This document shows positions 38,942 to 47,754 of a stretch of DNA of 64,000 nt, piece by piece. A model generated the notes under the pieces. That model had not been told where the DNA came from and made no database searches. It saw only the letters and a program-made list of their open reading frames with translations. Source of the stretch: Haliea sp. (GTDB taxonomy: Bacteria > Pseudomonadota > Gammaproteobacteria > Pseudomonadales > Halieaceae); NCBI GenBank assembly GCA_016704305.1, contig JADJAL010000038.1, forward strand, positions 1 to 64,000, in the 5' to 3' direction. How positions within the stretch are numbered: the first letter of the stretch is position 1; the number at the start of each line of letters is the position of its first letter. Position numbers and translations under genes: made by a program.

Positions 38942-40204
38942 ATGGTGGCAGAGGCAATCAGGTATTCGCGAACCGCCTTAAGCACGCGGACTGACGGGCC
39001 TCGGACTCGAGTCACGCTGCGCGCGCTCTCCATGTTGTTGGCCTACATAATGCTGCAACCGAGTGCTACCTACGCCGACGCGGCGTTCATCCAGAACGGC
39101 AACGCCGGATTCGTGGTCTCCCACATCGCCTACGCGCTGGCGGGTGATGCGCCCGAGAGCATCGCCTGTCCGCAGGGAATGTCGCTGAGCGTACAGGACA
39201 TTTTTGCCCAGACCGCCAAAGGGAAACGCTTGCCCCAGGAATCGGATGACGACTACGCAGCGCGTTTGCGAGACGGCGGCAAGGTTTACTCAACAGCTCC
39301 GGACGGCCAGAACCTGTGCACCAATCCCGAGGCCGGCAAACCCGATCCGAACTATCGCACTGTGCATGTGAGCACCATGCCTGTAGCAGGTATCGACCTG
39401 GATGCTGGGCGCGCGCCCGCCGCAAACAGCTGCGCGCACCAGGATTTCACCGGCAGGAACGGCGAACCTGGCATTGACAACCAGTTCTATCGCGTTGTGG
39501 GCTGCACCCGCTCCTTCCAGCCTACCGGGCAGTCAAATGGCTTTGACATAGAGATGCTGACAGGTTCCTGGGGCATTCTCATTGCGCTCGCCGGTGTCGA
39601 CGATATCGTCAACGACGACAGCGTCGAGGTCAGCTTTTTTGCCAATGCCGATCCGATCCAGTTAAGCCCCACGCGCGACCCGCTGGCCTATGCCACCTAC
39701 CTCGTTGACCCGGATCCCGACTTTCAGGCGCACGCCCGCGGGCGGATCGAGAATGGCATCCTGACCACCGAACCGACGGATGTGCAGTTCCACCACGTCG
39801 TCAACAGCATGTACCTGGTGCGCCCACTGCGCGACGCGCGCCTGCATGCGACGCTGTCCCGGGACGGCGTGCTGGAAGGGTACCTGGCGGGCTATACACC
39901 GGTGGAGGCGATGTACGATTTCCAGTACGGTTACCGCAGTGGCAAGACCCGTACCGGCGAGCTCGCACCGGACAAACTGAGGGCGGGATCGGCGAACGGC
40001 GCCGCCTACGTCCTCGGGCACACCTGCAATGGCGTCTACTACGCGCTCTACGAACACGCGGACGGCCACCCGGACCCGGCTACCGGCAAATGCACCTCGA
40101 TTTCAACGCAGTACGCCATCAAGGCCATCCCGGCGTTTGTCATCGAAGACGCAGCACACACTATCCAGGGCAATCCCGTAGCGGAGCATGCCGATGCGCG
40201 ATAA
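38942..40204 (+). CDS. Unrecognised exported protein, first gene of the DUF1592/GMC operon
   Basis: 420 aa from ATG 38942, chosen because TTGGAG lies four bases upstream; a longer frame from 38882 has no ribosome site. A signal-like segment (LRALSMLLAYIMLQPSATYADA) ends near residue 48. Features: a QNGNAGFVVSHIAYALAGDAP start to the mature protein, six cysteines, acidic patches and a C-terminal NGVYYALYEHADGHPDPATGKC. I do not recognise the family and see no catalytic motif. It overlaps the DUF1592 gene, so the two are coupled. Position suggests a periplasmic or surface partner of the dehydrogenase module. Confidence 0.7.
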   Translation: MVAEAIRYSRTALSTRTDGPRTRVTLRALSMLLAYIMLQPSATYADAAFIQNGNAGFVVSHIAYALAGDAPESIACPQGMSLSVQDIFAQTAKGKRLPQESDDDYAARLRDGGKVYSTAPDGQNLCTNPEAGKPDPNYRTVHVSTMPVAGIDLDAGRAPAANSCAHQDFTGRNGEPGIDNQFYRVVGCTRSFQPTGQSNGFDIEMLTGSWGILIALAGVDDIVNDDSVEVSFFANADPIQLSPTRDPLAYATYLVDPDPDFQAHARGRIENGILTTEPTDVQFHHVVNSMYLVRPLRDARLHATLSRDGVLEGYLAGYTPVEAMYDFQYGYRSGKTRTGELAPDKLRAGSANGAAYVLGHTCNGVYYALYEHADGHPDPATGKCTSISTQYAIKAIPAFVIEDAAHTIQGNPVAEHADAR

Positions 40205-41918
40205 CTGGATACATGCCGCCCCGCTTCGCGCTGTTGCCAGAGCCTGCGCGCTGACGCTGGCGGCTTGTGCGTTATTGCCGTTCGGCCTGGCGGGTTGCGA
40301 CAAGCACGGCGAGACTCACGCCGAGCCGGAACCGGTGGGCGGCCCGACGGTGCTGCGGCGGCTTACCGAATCACAATACCGCGCCACGGTAGCGGATATT
40401 TTCGGTCCTGACATTCCAGTTCCAGCGCGCTTTGAGCGCGGCCTGCGCGTGGATGGCCTGCTGGCGATTGGTAGCAGTGAGTCCGGTATGTCGCCGTTCA
40501 GCATTGAACAGTACGATGCCGCCGCGCTGAGTATCGCTACGACGGTATTGGGTGTGGACAAGCGCGATACGTATTTATCGTGTGCGCCTGCGTCAACTGA
40601 TACGTTCGCTGAAGATTGCGCCAGGCAATTTGTGCAGCGCTACGGTTTACAACTGTGGCGGCGACCGCTGGCCGACGCCGAGGTAAACGCGCTGGTTGAT
40701 GCGGCGCGGCGCGGACATGCGCAGCTTGGCGACTTTTACGCAGGATTGAAGTACGCATTGGTTGGCATGATGGTGGCACCCGAATTCCTGTTGCGCATCG
40801 AGACGACGGAAGCGGACGCGCAGCACCCCGGACTGTTGCAACTGGACGCCTTCGCAAAAGCGACACGCCTGAGTTACTTCCTCACCAACTCAACCCCCGA
40901 CCAGGAACTGCTGCGCGCGGCGGACGCCGGAGAGCTTGACACCGATGCGGGCCTCTCCCGGCAGGTGGATCGCCTGATTGCGTCGCCGCGGTTTGCCGGG
41001 GCGGTACGCGCGTATTTCGAGGATATGCTGCAGTTCGATCTGTTCAACGACCTGGCCAAGGACCCGATCATTTATCCCGCCTTCAACTCCACCCTCGCTG
41101 CGGATGCCCAGGAACAGACGCTGCGCACGATTACAGAATTGTTGATCGACCAGGACGGCGACTATCGCAACCTGTTTACCACGCGCGACGCCTGGCTCAC
41201 GCGCGCACTCGGGATCGCCTACCGCGTACCCGTTGCAACCCGCAACGGGTGGGAGAAGGCGCAGTTTGCAGGCGACAGCACCCGTATCGGCATACAGGCG
41301 CACATCGCCTTCCTGGCGCTGCATGCACACCCGGGCCGTTCGTCGCCCAGCCTGCGCGGCAAAGCCATCCGCGAGGTTTTCCTGTGCCAGGAAGTGCCTC
41401 CACCACCGCCGAACGTGAATTTCAGCGTGGTACAAGACCCATCGAGCACGAATTTACCCACGGCAAGAGACAGGCTGGAGATACACAGAACCGAACCGTC
41501 CTGCGCCGGTTGCCATCGCATCATGGACCCGCTGGGGCTGGCGCTGGAAAACTTCGACGGACTGGGCACCTTCCGCACCGTCGAAAACGCGGCGCTCATC
41601 GACGCCAGCGGCGCACTGGACGGCGTCGAGTTCAGCAACGCAGCAGGACTCGCGCAGGCGCTACACAGCCACCCGGAAACGCCGCGCTGCCTGGTGGAGA
41701 AAATGTACCGCTTCGCCGTGGGCAGGGACACGGCGTGGGATGAACGAGCCTACATGGATTACCTGACCGAAGCATTTACAGTCGGGGGCTATCGCGTGCC
41801 GCAGCTGATGCGCACGATCGCGCTCAGCAAAAATTTCTTCGCCATCGCCACGCCAGAAGAAGGCGGCGACGGTCACCAACTCGCGAATCTTGCAACCGCG
41901 AACGGAGCACAGCCATGA
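40194..41918 (+). CDS. DUF1592/DUF1588-type lipoprotein with one c-heme motif
   Basis: 574 aa. ATG 40194 has GGAG seven bases upstream. A lipobox LAGC gives lipidated Cys35. The order of conserved blocks is that of the DUF1587/1595/1592/1588/1585 family first seen in Planctomycetes: RRLTESQYRATVADIFG, then YGLQLWRRPLADAEVNAL, YFLTNSTPDQELLRAADAG, GKAIREVFLCQEVPPPPPNV, and EPSCAGCHRIMDPLGLALENFDGLG. CAGCH near residue 437 is a c-type heme site. Biochemical function is unknown. The family is nearly always encoded with DUF1552, which follows here with a four-base overlap. A monoheme redox partner of the downstream oxidoreductase is an inference. Confidence 0.88.
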   Translation: MRDNWIHAAPLRAVARACALTLAACALLPFGLAGCDKHGETHAEPEPVGGPTVLRRLTESQYRATVADIFGPDIPVPARFERGLRVDGLLAIGSSESGMSPFSIEQYDAAALSIATTVLGVDKRDTYLSCAPASTDTFAEDCARQFVQRYGLQLWRRPLADAEVNALVDAARRGHAQLGDFYAGLKYALVGMMVAPEFLLRIETTEADAQHPGLLQLDAFAKATRLSYFLTNSTPDQELLRAADAGELDTDAGLSRQVDRLIASPRFAGAVRAYFEDMLQFDLFNDLAKDPIIYPAFNSTLAADAQEQTLRTITELLIDQDGDYRNLFTTRDAWLTRALGIAYRVPVATRNGWEKAQFAGDSTRIGIQAHIAFLALHAHPGRSSPSLRGKAIREVFLCQEVPPPPPNVNFSVVQDPSSTNLPTARDRLEIHRTEPSCAGCHRIMDPLGLALENFDGLGTFRTVENAALIDASGALDGVEFSNAAGLAQALHSHPETPRCLVEKMYRFAVGRDTAWDERAYMDYLTEAFTVGGYRVPQLMRTIALSKNFFAIATPEEGGDGHQLANLATANGAQP

Positions 41919-43241
41919 ACAAAATTCCACGGCGCACATTTTTGCGCGGCATAATGCGCGGCGCCTCAGTGGGCGTCGCCCTGCCACTGCTGGACTGCTT
42001 TCTCGACGCCAGCGGCAAGGCTTATGCCGCCACCGGCCAGCGCATACCGCTGCGCTTTGGCACCTGGGTCTGGGGCTGCGGTTTCATCCCCGAGAAGTGG
42101 ATTCCCGCCACCACCGGAGCCGGCTATCCCATGCCGGAGCACCTCGCGCCACTGGCCCCCTATCGCGATCAACTGGCCCTGTTCAGCGGCTTTGATGTCA
42201 AACTGGATGGCGTCGCCAACAAACCACACATCACCGGATGCCTGGGACTTCGGAGTGGCATCCCGGTGCCCGACGAAAATGTCCGGGCACCGACGCTCGA
42301 CGTATTGATCGGCGATGCGATTGGCAGCGGCACGCGGTTCCGCTCGCTCGAGCTCAGCACCTCCGGCATACAGCGCTCCTACTCCTATCGCACCGCAGGC
42401 TCGCCCAATCCGAGCGAGGTCTCGCCGCTGGCACTGTACCAACGCATCTTCGGCGAAGGCTTCCAGGACCCCAACTCGGTCACATTCACCCGATCCGAAC
42501 TACATGGTTCACCAGAGCGTACTTTCCGCGATCCAGGACGACCGCAAACGGCTGCTGCGATCCGTCGGCGCGGAAGATCGGCATCGCCTCGACGAATACT
42601 TCACGTCCATTCGGCAACTCGAGCAACAACTCGCGCTGCAGCTGCAACCGCCCGCGCCCGTCGAGGGCTTTACCCTGCCGGCGCCACCTCCGGACATGAC
42701 GCTGGATTCTGAAATGGATAACGTGCTGGCTATTCATCGCCTGATGGCGGGATTGCTCGCCAAGGCGCTGCAATGCAACCAGACCCGCGTATTCAATGTG
42801 TTGTTTTCCGATACAACCTCGAATTTGCGCCGCCGCGGCACCACCGATACGCATCACACGCTTACTCATGAGGAACCCGTTGACCCTGAACTCGGTCATC
42901 AACGGGAAGTGGCCTGGTTTGCACAGCAGAGCATGATTGCCTGGCGCGAGTTCCTCGACGCATTGTCGGGCATACCTGAAGGCGATGGCACACTGCTCGA
43001 CAACTGCCTGGTGCTGGCGCACTCAGATTGCTCCATTGCCAAGGCGCATGCCGTGGAAAGCATCCCGACCATGGTCGCAGGTGGCGGCGATCGCGTCCGC
43101 ACCGGCTATCACATGGCGGGCAATGCCGACCCAATCTCCAGGATAGGATTGACCGTGCAACAGGCGATGGGCCTGCAGGTAGAGCGTTGGGGTTCACTGT
43201 CCATGGAAACCAACAAGAGCATCACTGAGCTGCTGGTTTGA
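41915..43241 (+). CDS. DUF1552 family protein, Tat-exported, frame interrupted
   Basis: About 442 aa after repair. Twin-arginine signal RRTFLRGIMRGASVGVALPL at residues 6-25. DUF1552 features: RFGTWVWGCGFIPEKW, LAPYRDQLALFSGFDV, PDPNYMVHQSVLSAIQDDRK, and TDTHHTLTHEE near the middle. The frame changes near 42488: the first frame reads NSVTFT and the second PDPNYM; removing one base or adding two restores it, unlike the other breaks in this window. The ATGA overlap at 41915-41918 couples it to the DUF1592 gene. The function is unknown; both members of the pair are exported, so they probably work together in the periplasm. Confidence 0.82.
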
Positions 43242-43290
43242 GACTGGCGCTACAAATACATACACGTTCGAATAAAAGGGAGTTTCATCC

Positions 43291-43917
43291 ATGAACCGAA
43301 GAGAGTTTCTTGAGTGCGCGGCAGTGCTGGTCAGCGGCGCCGCGCTCAGTAATTTCGCCCACGCGCTGAGCGCGGAGCAAATGGTCCACCTGGCAAATGC
43401 GCCAGCCTTCACCAGTCGCAGCGTGGACTACTTTTCCCCGGAGCAACGACAACTGGTTGCCGCCATCGCGGAAGCCATCATACCCCGCACTGACACGCCC
43501 GGCGCTATCGATGCCGGCGTCCCCCATTTTATCGAACTGATGGTGGCGTATTGGCTGAACGACGAGGAGCGCACCATTTTTAACGGCGGCCTCAAGGAAA
43601 TGGCAACCCGCATTCCCGGCGAGTACGGCAAGCCCTTTGCGCAGTTGAGCAGCGAGCAACAGTTGGCGATTCTCACAGCGATGGAAGACGCCGCCAGCGA
43701 CTCGCCCTGGTACGCTCGCGGCAATATCCGTCGTGCATTTATCAGTGATGCGCCGTTTATCTGCCAGATGAAAGAGCTCACCGTCTGGGGTTTCTTCACG
43801 TCGGAAGTTGGCGCGACGAAGGTATTGCAATATAACGTGATGCCCATGCGCTTTGACGGCCACGCGCCGCGCACGCCCGGCGAAACCACCTGGGCGCCTT
43901 TTAACTTTTATCACTGA
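43291..43917 (+). CDS. Gluconate 2-dehydrogenase subunit 3 family protein
   Basis: 208 aa. A twin-arginine signal, NRREFLECAAVLVSGAAL, begins at residue 2, and YFSPEQRQLVAAIAEAIIPRTDTPGA is the family's hallmark. In gluconate dehydrogenase and FAD-glucose dehydrogenase this small gamma subunit carries the signal-less flavoprotein across the membrane by the Tat route. The flavoprotein gene follows after 53 bases, and its product has no signal peptide of its own, which fits the hitch-hiking model. It is 49 bases after the DUF1552 gene and in the same operon. Confidence 0.92.
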   Translation: MNRREFLECAAVLVSGAALSNFAHALSAEQMVHLANAPAFTSRSVDYFSPEQRQLVAAIAEAIIPRTDTPGAIDAGVPHFIELMVAYWLNDEERTIFNGGLKEMATRIPGEYGKPFAQLSSEQQLAILTAMEDAASDSPWYARGNIRRAFISDAPFICQMKELTVWGFFTSEVGATKVLQYNVMPMRFDGHAPRTPGETTWAPFNFYH

Positions 43918-43970
43918 CACCGCAACGCGCACCGCAACGAGCAGAACAATAATTTCCTGGAGAACAGCGA

Positions 43971-45683
43971 ATGATCAAGACAACCTCTTACGATTTTGAC
44001 GCCATCGTCATCGGCTCCGGCATTTCCGGCGGCTGGGCGGCAAAGGAGCTCTGTGAAAAGGGCCTCAAAGTGCTGGTACTGGAGCGGGGCCGCGATATGC
44101 CGGCGGGAACGGGCTACCTGGGCGAACATGCACCGAGCTGGAAGCTGCCCTTCAACGGTAAGCCAGAGCGAGAACTTTGGGCAAAGGAGTATCCAGTACA
44201 GAGCAAGCTCTATGCATTTAGTACTGCAAACATCCAGTTCTGGAACAACGACCGGGAAAACCCGTACGCCGTCGACGAGGGCACGCCCTTTGAATGGTAC
44301 CGGGGCAATATCGTGGGCGGCCGCTCCCTGATGTGGGGGCGCCAGACCTATCGCTGGAGTGAAGAAGATTTCAAGGCCAACGCCAGGGACGGGCACGGTA
44401 TTCCATGGCCGGTCAGCTACGAGGATATCGCGCCCTGGTACAGCCATGTCGAAAAGTTCATCGGCGTGAATGGCAAGAAAGAAGGCCTGCCACAGTTGCC
44501 TGACGGTGAATTCCAGAAGCCCATGGCCTGGTTCGCGATTGAAGAAACCATCAAGGGCAGGCTGGATAAAAATGCGCCGGACATCACCCTGACCAACGCG
44601 CGCACCGCGATCCTCACCGAGGACTTGCCCGGCCGCACCGCCTGCCACTATTGCGGCCCCTGCGAGAATGGCTGCTCCACCGGCAGTTACTTCAGCTCGC
44701 AGAGCTCCACCCTGCCCGCTGCCGCAGCGACGGGAAACCTGACGCTGAAATCCAACGCGGTTGTCGAGCGCCTCGAGTATGACAAGGAATCGGGGAAAAT
44801 CAGCAAGGTGCACGTGATCGACGCCAACACCAAAAAACGCACGGCCTACAGTGCGCGGATATTCTTTCTGAATGCGTCCACCGTCGGCAGCACCCAGCTG
44901 TTGTTGAATTCGGCCAGTGAAGAGTTCCCCGATGGACTGGCCAACCGCAGCGGCACTCTGGGCCACTACCTGATGGACCATTTCCTGGGTATTGGCGTCG
45001 CCGGCATGTACAGCGACAACCAGGACAGTTACTACTACGGCAATCGGCCGACCGGCTTGTATATACCGCGCTTCCGCAATGTGCAAAAGCAGGATGAGGA
45101 CGCCGACTTCATCCGCGGCTACGGCTACCAGACCATGGTCAATAGCAGCAACTGGATGGGCCAGCTCAATAGCAAGGGCTTCGGCGCCCCTTTAAAGGAC
45201 AGCCTGAGTAAAATCCCGCCGACCTGGACGTTTTACATGGGCGGCTTTGGCGAGTGCCTGCCGCAGCAACGCAATCGCGTGTACCTGAGTAAAACGAAAA
45301 AGGATCGCTTCGGCATTCCGCAGGTGGTGTTTGATTTCGCGTGGAGTGACAATGAAAAAGCCATGGCAAAGGATGTCAAGCGCCAGGGCGAGCGCATCCA
45401 GAAAGCGGCAGGCGCGGCCTACGCGATGGCCTTTGGCGACACCGAAAACCTGTCCGCCCCGGGCGCCGGCATTCACGAGATGGGCACTGCCAGAATGGGC
45501 GATGACCCAGCGCAATCAGTGCTGAACAAGCACAACCAGGCGCATGACATTCCCAACCTGTTCATCACCGACGGCTCCTTCATGGCGTCATCGTCGTGCG
45601 TAAACCCCTCGCTGACCTACATGGCGTTTACTGCAAGGGCTTGTGATTACGCAGTCGCGCAGATGCAGGCTGGGAATATTTGA
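43971..45683 (+). CDS. GMC flavoprotein dehydrogenase with predicted 3Fe-4S site
   Basis: 570 aa. FAD loop DAIVIGSGISGGWAAKEL at 10-27, the GMC signature GGRSLMWGRQTYRWSEEDF near 116-134, and C-terminal DGSFMASSSCVNPSLTYMAFTARA. Cys225-x5-Cys231-x3-Cys235 (ACHYCGPCENGCSTG, with an extra Cys228) matches the spacing of the three ligands of the 3Fe-4S cluster in FAD-glucose dehydrogenase. It should oxidise an alcohol or sugar in the periplasm and pass electrons to the triheme cytochrome c encoded at 36748-38037. There is no signal peptide. ATG 43971 follows CTGGAGA. The substrate is unknown; GMC relatives oxidise sugars, sugar acids and sterols. Confidence 0.93.
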   Translation: MIKTTSYDFDAIVIGSGISGGWAAKELCEKGLKVLVLERGRDMPAGTGYLGEHAPSWKLPFNGKPERELWAKEYPVQSKLYAFSTANIQFWNNDRENPYAVDEGTPFEWYRGNIVGGRSLMWGRQTYRWSEEDFKANARDGHGIPWPVSYEDIAPWYSHVEKFIGVNGKKEGLPQLPDGEFQKPMAWFAIEETIKGRLDKNAPDITLTNARTAILTEDLPGRTACHYCGPCENGCSTGSYFSSQSSTLPAAAATGNLTLKSNAVVERLEYDKESGKISKVHVIDANTKKRTAYSARIFFLNASTVGSTQLLLNSASEEFPDGLANRSGTLGHYLMDHFLGIGVAGMYSDNQDSYYYGNRPTGLYIPRFRNVQKQDEDADFIRGYGYQTMVNSSNWMGQLNSKGFGAPLKDSLSKIPPTWTFYMGGFGECLPQQRNRVYLSKTKKDRFGIPQVVFDFAWSDNEKAMAKDVKRQGERIQKAAGAAYAMAFGDTENLSAPGAGIHEMGTARMGDDPAQSVLNKHNQAHDIPNLFITDGSFMASSSCVNPSLTYMAFTARACDYAVAQMQAGNI

Positions 45684-45717
45684 TCCAATGGGGTAACGGC
45701 AGTGCGCGAGGGATGGT

Positions 45718-45772
45718 CACAACACCCTGTCGGGCGTTGTGCCCCCTGCGGGGCTTCGCCGCCGGTGGCGGC
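45718..45772. terminator. Three consecutive hairpins between the GMC gene and tRNA-Ser
   Basis: Within 55 bases: CACAACACCC/GGGCGTTGTG (45718-45741, 10-bp stem with one wobble, TGTC loop), GCCCC/GGGGC (45741-45754), and GCCGCC/GGCGGC (45758-45772, GGT loop). They lie between convergent transcripts and suit a bidirectional transcript end or RNA-stability element. A short T stretch (CGTTT) follows the last stem on the plus strand. Confidence 0.4.
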
Positions 45773-45811
45773 TCGTTTCAACAGGTTGCTATGTTTAAGA
45801 GCCAGGGCAGT

Positions 45812-45901
45812 TGGCGGAGAGCGGGAGTTCGAACCCTCGATAGGGTGTTAGCCTATACACCCTTAGCAGGGGTGCGCCTTCAGCCACTCGGCCAGCTCTC
45901 C
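45812..45901 (-). tRNA. tRNA-Ser (anticodon GCU)
   Basis: On the minus strand the acceptor GGAGAGC pairs fully with GCTCTCC, followed by discriminator G and an encoded CCA. The anticodon arm has stem CACCC/GGGTG and loop with GCT at 45865-45867, and a long variable arm pairs TATAGG with CCTATC, as in class II serine tRNAs. The T arm is irregular: stem GAGGG/CTCCC has an A-C mismatch and a G-U pair, and the loop TTCGAA is six bases instead of seven. One missing base would explain the loop. It lies downstream of csrA, as in Pseudomonas. Confidence 0.93.
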
Positions 45902-45995
45902 AAAGGATTTAGTGGTATGCGGTGGGGCATCCACAGGCGCGGCATAATACCACAATTACTGCGGAATCAAAGTCATACGCGGGTAGAAGGGAGGA

Positions 45996-46187
45996 TTATT
46001 CCTCGTCTTTTGCAGGAGGCTGAGTGCCCTCGTGAATGCGAGTGTAGATTTCCTCGCGGTGTACCGCGACGTCCTTGGGAGCATTGACACCAATGCGCAC
46101 CTGGTTGCCTTTGACACCTAACACAGTCACGGTGACGTTATCGCCAACCATAAGTGACTCGCCAACTCTGCGGGTTAAAATCAACAT
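45996..46187 (-). CDS. csrA: Carbon storage regulator CsrA/RsmA
   Basis: 63 aa, starting MLILTRRVGESLMVGD, the invariant family start. VKGNQVRIGVNAPKDVAVHREEIY completes the beta strands and the Arg44 RNA-binding region. CsrA binds GGA motifs in mRNA leaders and blocks or stabilises translation, controlling central carbon use, motility and biofilm. The leader just before the ATG has three GGA motifs within about 20 bases (GGACTGGAGAGCAGGAC), which fits autoregulation. An in-frame extension upstream to 46241 is rejected because the family begins at MLIL. The neighbours lysC and tRNA-Ser match the Pseudomonas order. Confidence 0.97.
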   Translation of the reverse strand: MLILTRRVGESLMVGDNVTVTVLGVKGNQVRIGVNAPKDVAVHREEIYTRIHEGTQPPAKDEE

Positions 46188-46366
46188 ACGTCCTGCTCTC
46201 CAGTCCAGTGCCTGTAACGCGGCCGCAACGGCACAGGACAATTCTCACACCCCCTTCGTGGGGACGCTTTCATTCATACACCTACAGCGACAGTCATGAA
46301 AACAGCAACAATCATTTTACAGCGTGCTGCTTCATTAAAAGTAGTGCATGACATTTATTGCCATAC

Positions 46367-47608
46367 TTAGTCAGCGTTTTCATCGGTAGGTTCCTTTTCC
46401 AAACCGAACGATGAATGCAATGCACGTACCGCCAACTCCAAAAACTTTTCTTCTATGATAACGGATATCTTGATCTCAGAGGTCGTAATCATCAGGATAT
46501 TTATACCGAGTTCCGCCAGCGCGGCAAACATCTGGCTGGCCACACCCGCGTGCGAGCGCATGCCGACACCGACGACCGACACCTTGGCAATTTTGCTGTT
46601 GCTCGTGACTTTCTCGGCGTTAATGTCCTTCGCCACCTGATTGAGCACTTCTTCGGCCCGCACCAGGTCGTTGCGCCCGACAGTAAACGTGAAATCGGCG
46701 GTGTTGTCGCGACTGGCGTTCTGCACGATGACATCCACCTCGATATTGGCGTCACCGATAGGACCCAATATGCGGTAGGCGATGCCGGGCATGTCGGGTA
46801 CGCCTTCAATGGTGAGCTTTGCCTCATCGCGATTGAACGCGATGCCTGCAATTGTCGGCATTTCCATCTGGCTGTCATCCTCCATCGTGATCAGGGTGCC
46901 GGGGCCGTCCTTGAAGCTGTGCAGGACGCGCAGCGGCACATTGTACTTGCCGGCAAACTCCACCGAGCGAATCTGTAGCACCTTCGAACCCATGCTGGCC
47001 ATCTCGAGCATTTCTTCAAAGGTGATCCGGGACAGGCGACGCGCTTCACTGACGACCCTGGGATCTGTTGTATAAACGCCATCCACGTCGGTGTATATCT
47101 GGCACTCATCGGCTTTCAGCGCGGCAGCCAGTGCAACAGCCGTGGTATCGGATCCCCCCCGGCCAAGCGTGGTGATATTGCCTTGCTCATCCACGCCCTG
47201 GAAACCTGCCACCACAATGACGTAGCCTTCCTTCAGATCGCGCTGCAGTCGCTCGTCATCAATCTCGCGGATGCGCGCCTTGGTGTGGGCATCATCGGTC
47301 AGGATGCGTACCTGCGATCCAGTATAGGACTTGGCCTTCACGCCCCGGCTGTTCAGCGCCATGCTGAGCAGCGCGGTTGTCACCTGCTCGCCCGTGGAAA
47401 GGAGTACATCCAGCTCCCGCAGCACCGGTCGTTCCTGCACCTTGTGGGCCAGCTCGATCAGCCGATTGGTCTCGCCGCTCATCGCGGATACGACCACCAC
47501 CAGGTCGTGGCCTTCGGCGCGAAACCGGGCAACTTTCTCCGCCACCATGCCGATGCGATCAGTATCACCAACCGATGTGCCACCAAATTTTTGAACTATG
47601 AGACTCAT
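46367..47608 (-). CDS. lysC: Aspartate kinase
   Basis: 413 aa. Begins MSLIVQKFGGTSVGDTDRI, the kinase signature; FQGVDEQGNITTLGRGGSDTTAVALAAAL is the aspartate/ATP site. Two ACT domains at the C-terminus (TIEGVPDMPGIAYRILG and VSVVGVGMRSHAGVASQMF, ITTSEIKISVII) bind lysine or threonine for feedback control. It makes aspartyl-phosphate for lysine, threonine, methionine and diaminopimelate. Gene order alaS-lysC-csrA is conserved in Pseudomonas-like bacteria. It lies 146 bases after alaS and 179 before csrA. This length is typical of the single-function kinase. Confidence 0.97.
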   Translation of the reverse strand: MSLIVQKFGGTSVGDTDRIGMVAEKVARFRAEGHDLVVVVSAMSGETNRLIELAHKVQERPVLRELDVLLSTGEQVTTALLSMALNSRGVKAKSYTGSQVRILTDDAHTKARIREIDDERLQRDLKEGYVIVVAGFQGVDEQGNITTLGRGGSDTTAVALAAALKADECQIYTDVDGVYTTDPRVVSEARRLSRITFEEMLEMASMGSKVLQIRSVEFAGKYNVPLRVLHSFKDGPGTLITMEDDSQMEMPTIAGIAFNRDEAKLTIEGVPDMPGIAYRILGPIGDANIEVDVIVQNASRDNTADFTFTVGRNDLVRAEEVLNQVAKDINAEKVTSNSKIAKVSVVGVGMRSHAGVASQMFAALAELGINILMITTSEIKISVIIEEKFLELAVRALHSSFGLEKEPTDENAD

Positions 47609-47754
47609 GCCTGCTCGCGATGGTTGTGGAAGTCCCGGACCTGTGCCCCTTAACCGGGCAATTTCGGCCGCAGCTGGCCCAAAAAGGCGCCATTAAACAA
47701 CAAAGAGGACAAAATTTAAACAGTGTCGCGGCATAAACTGTCACACAACATACA

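Noticed and set aside
42480..42495. Programmed ribosomal frameshift in the DUF1552 gene
   Set aside because: No slippery heptamer is present; the break looks like the other indels in the window.
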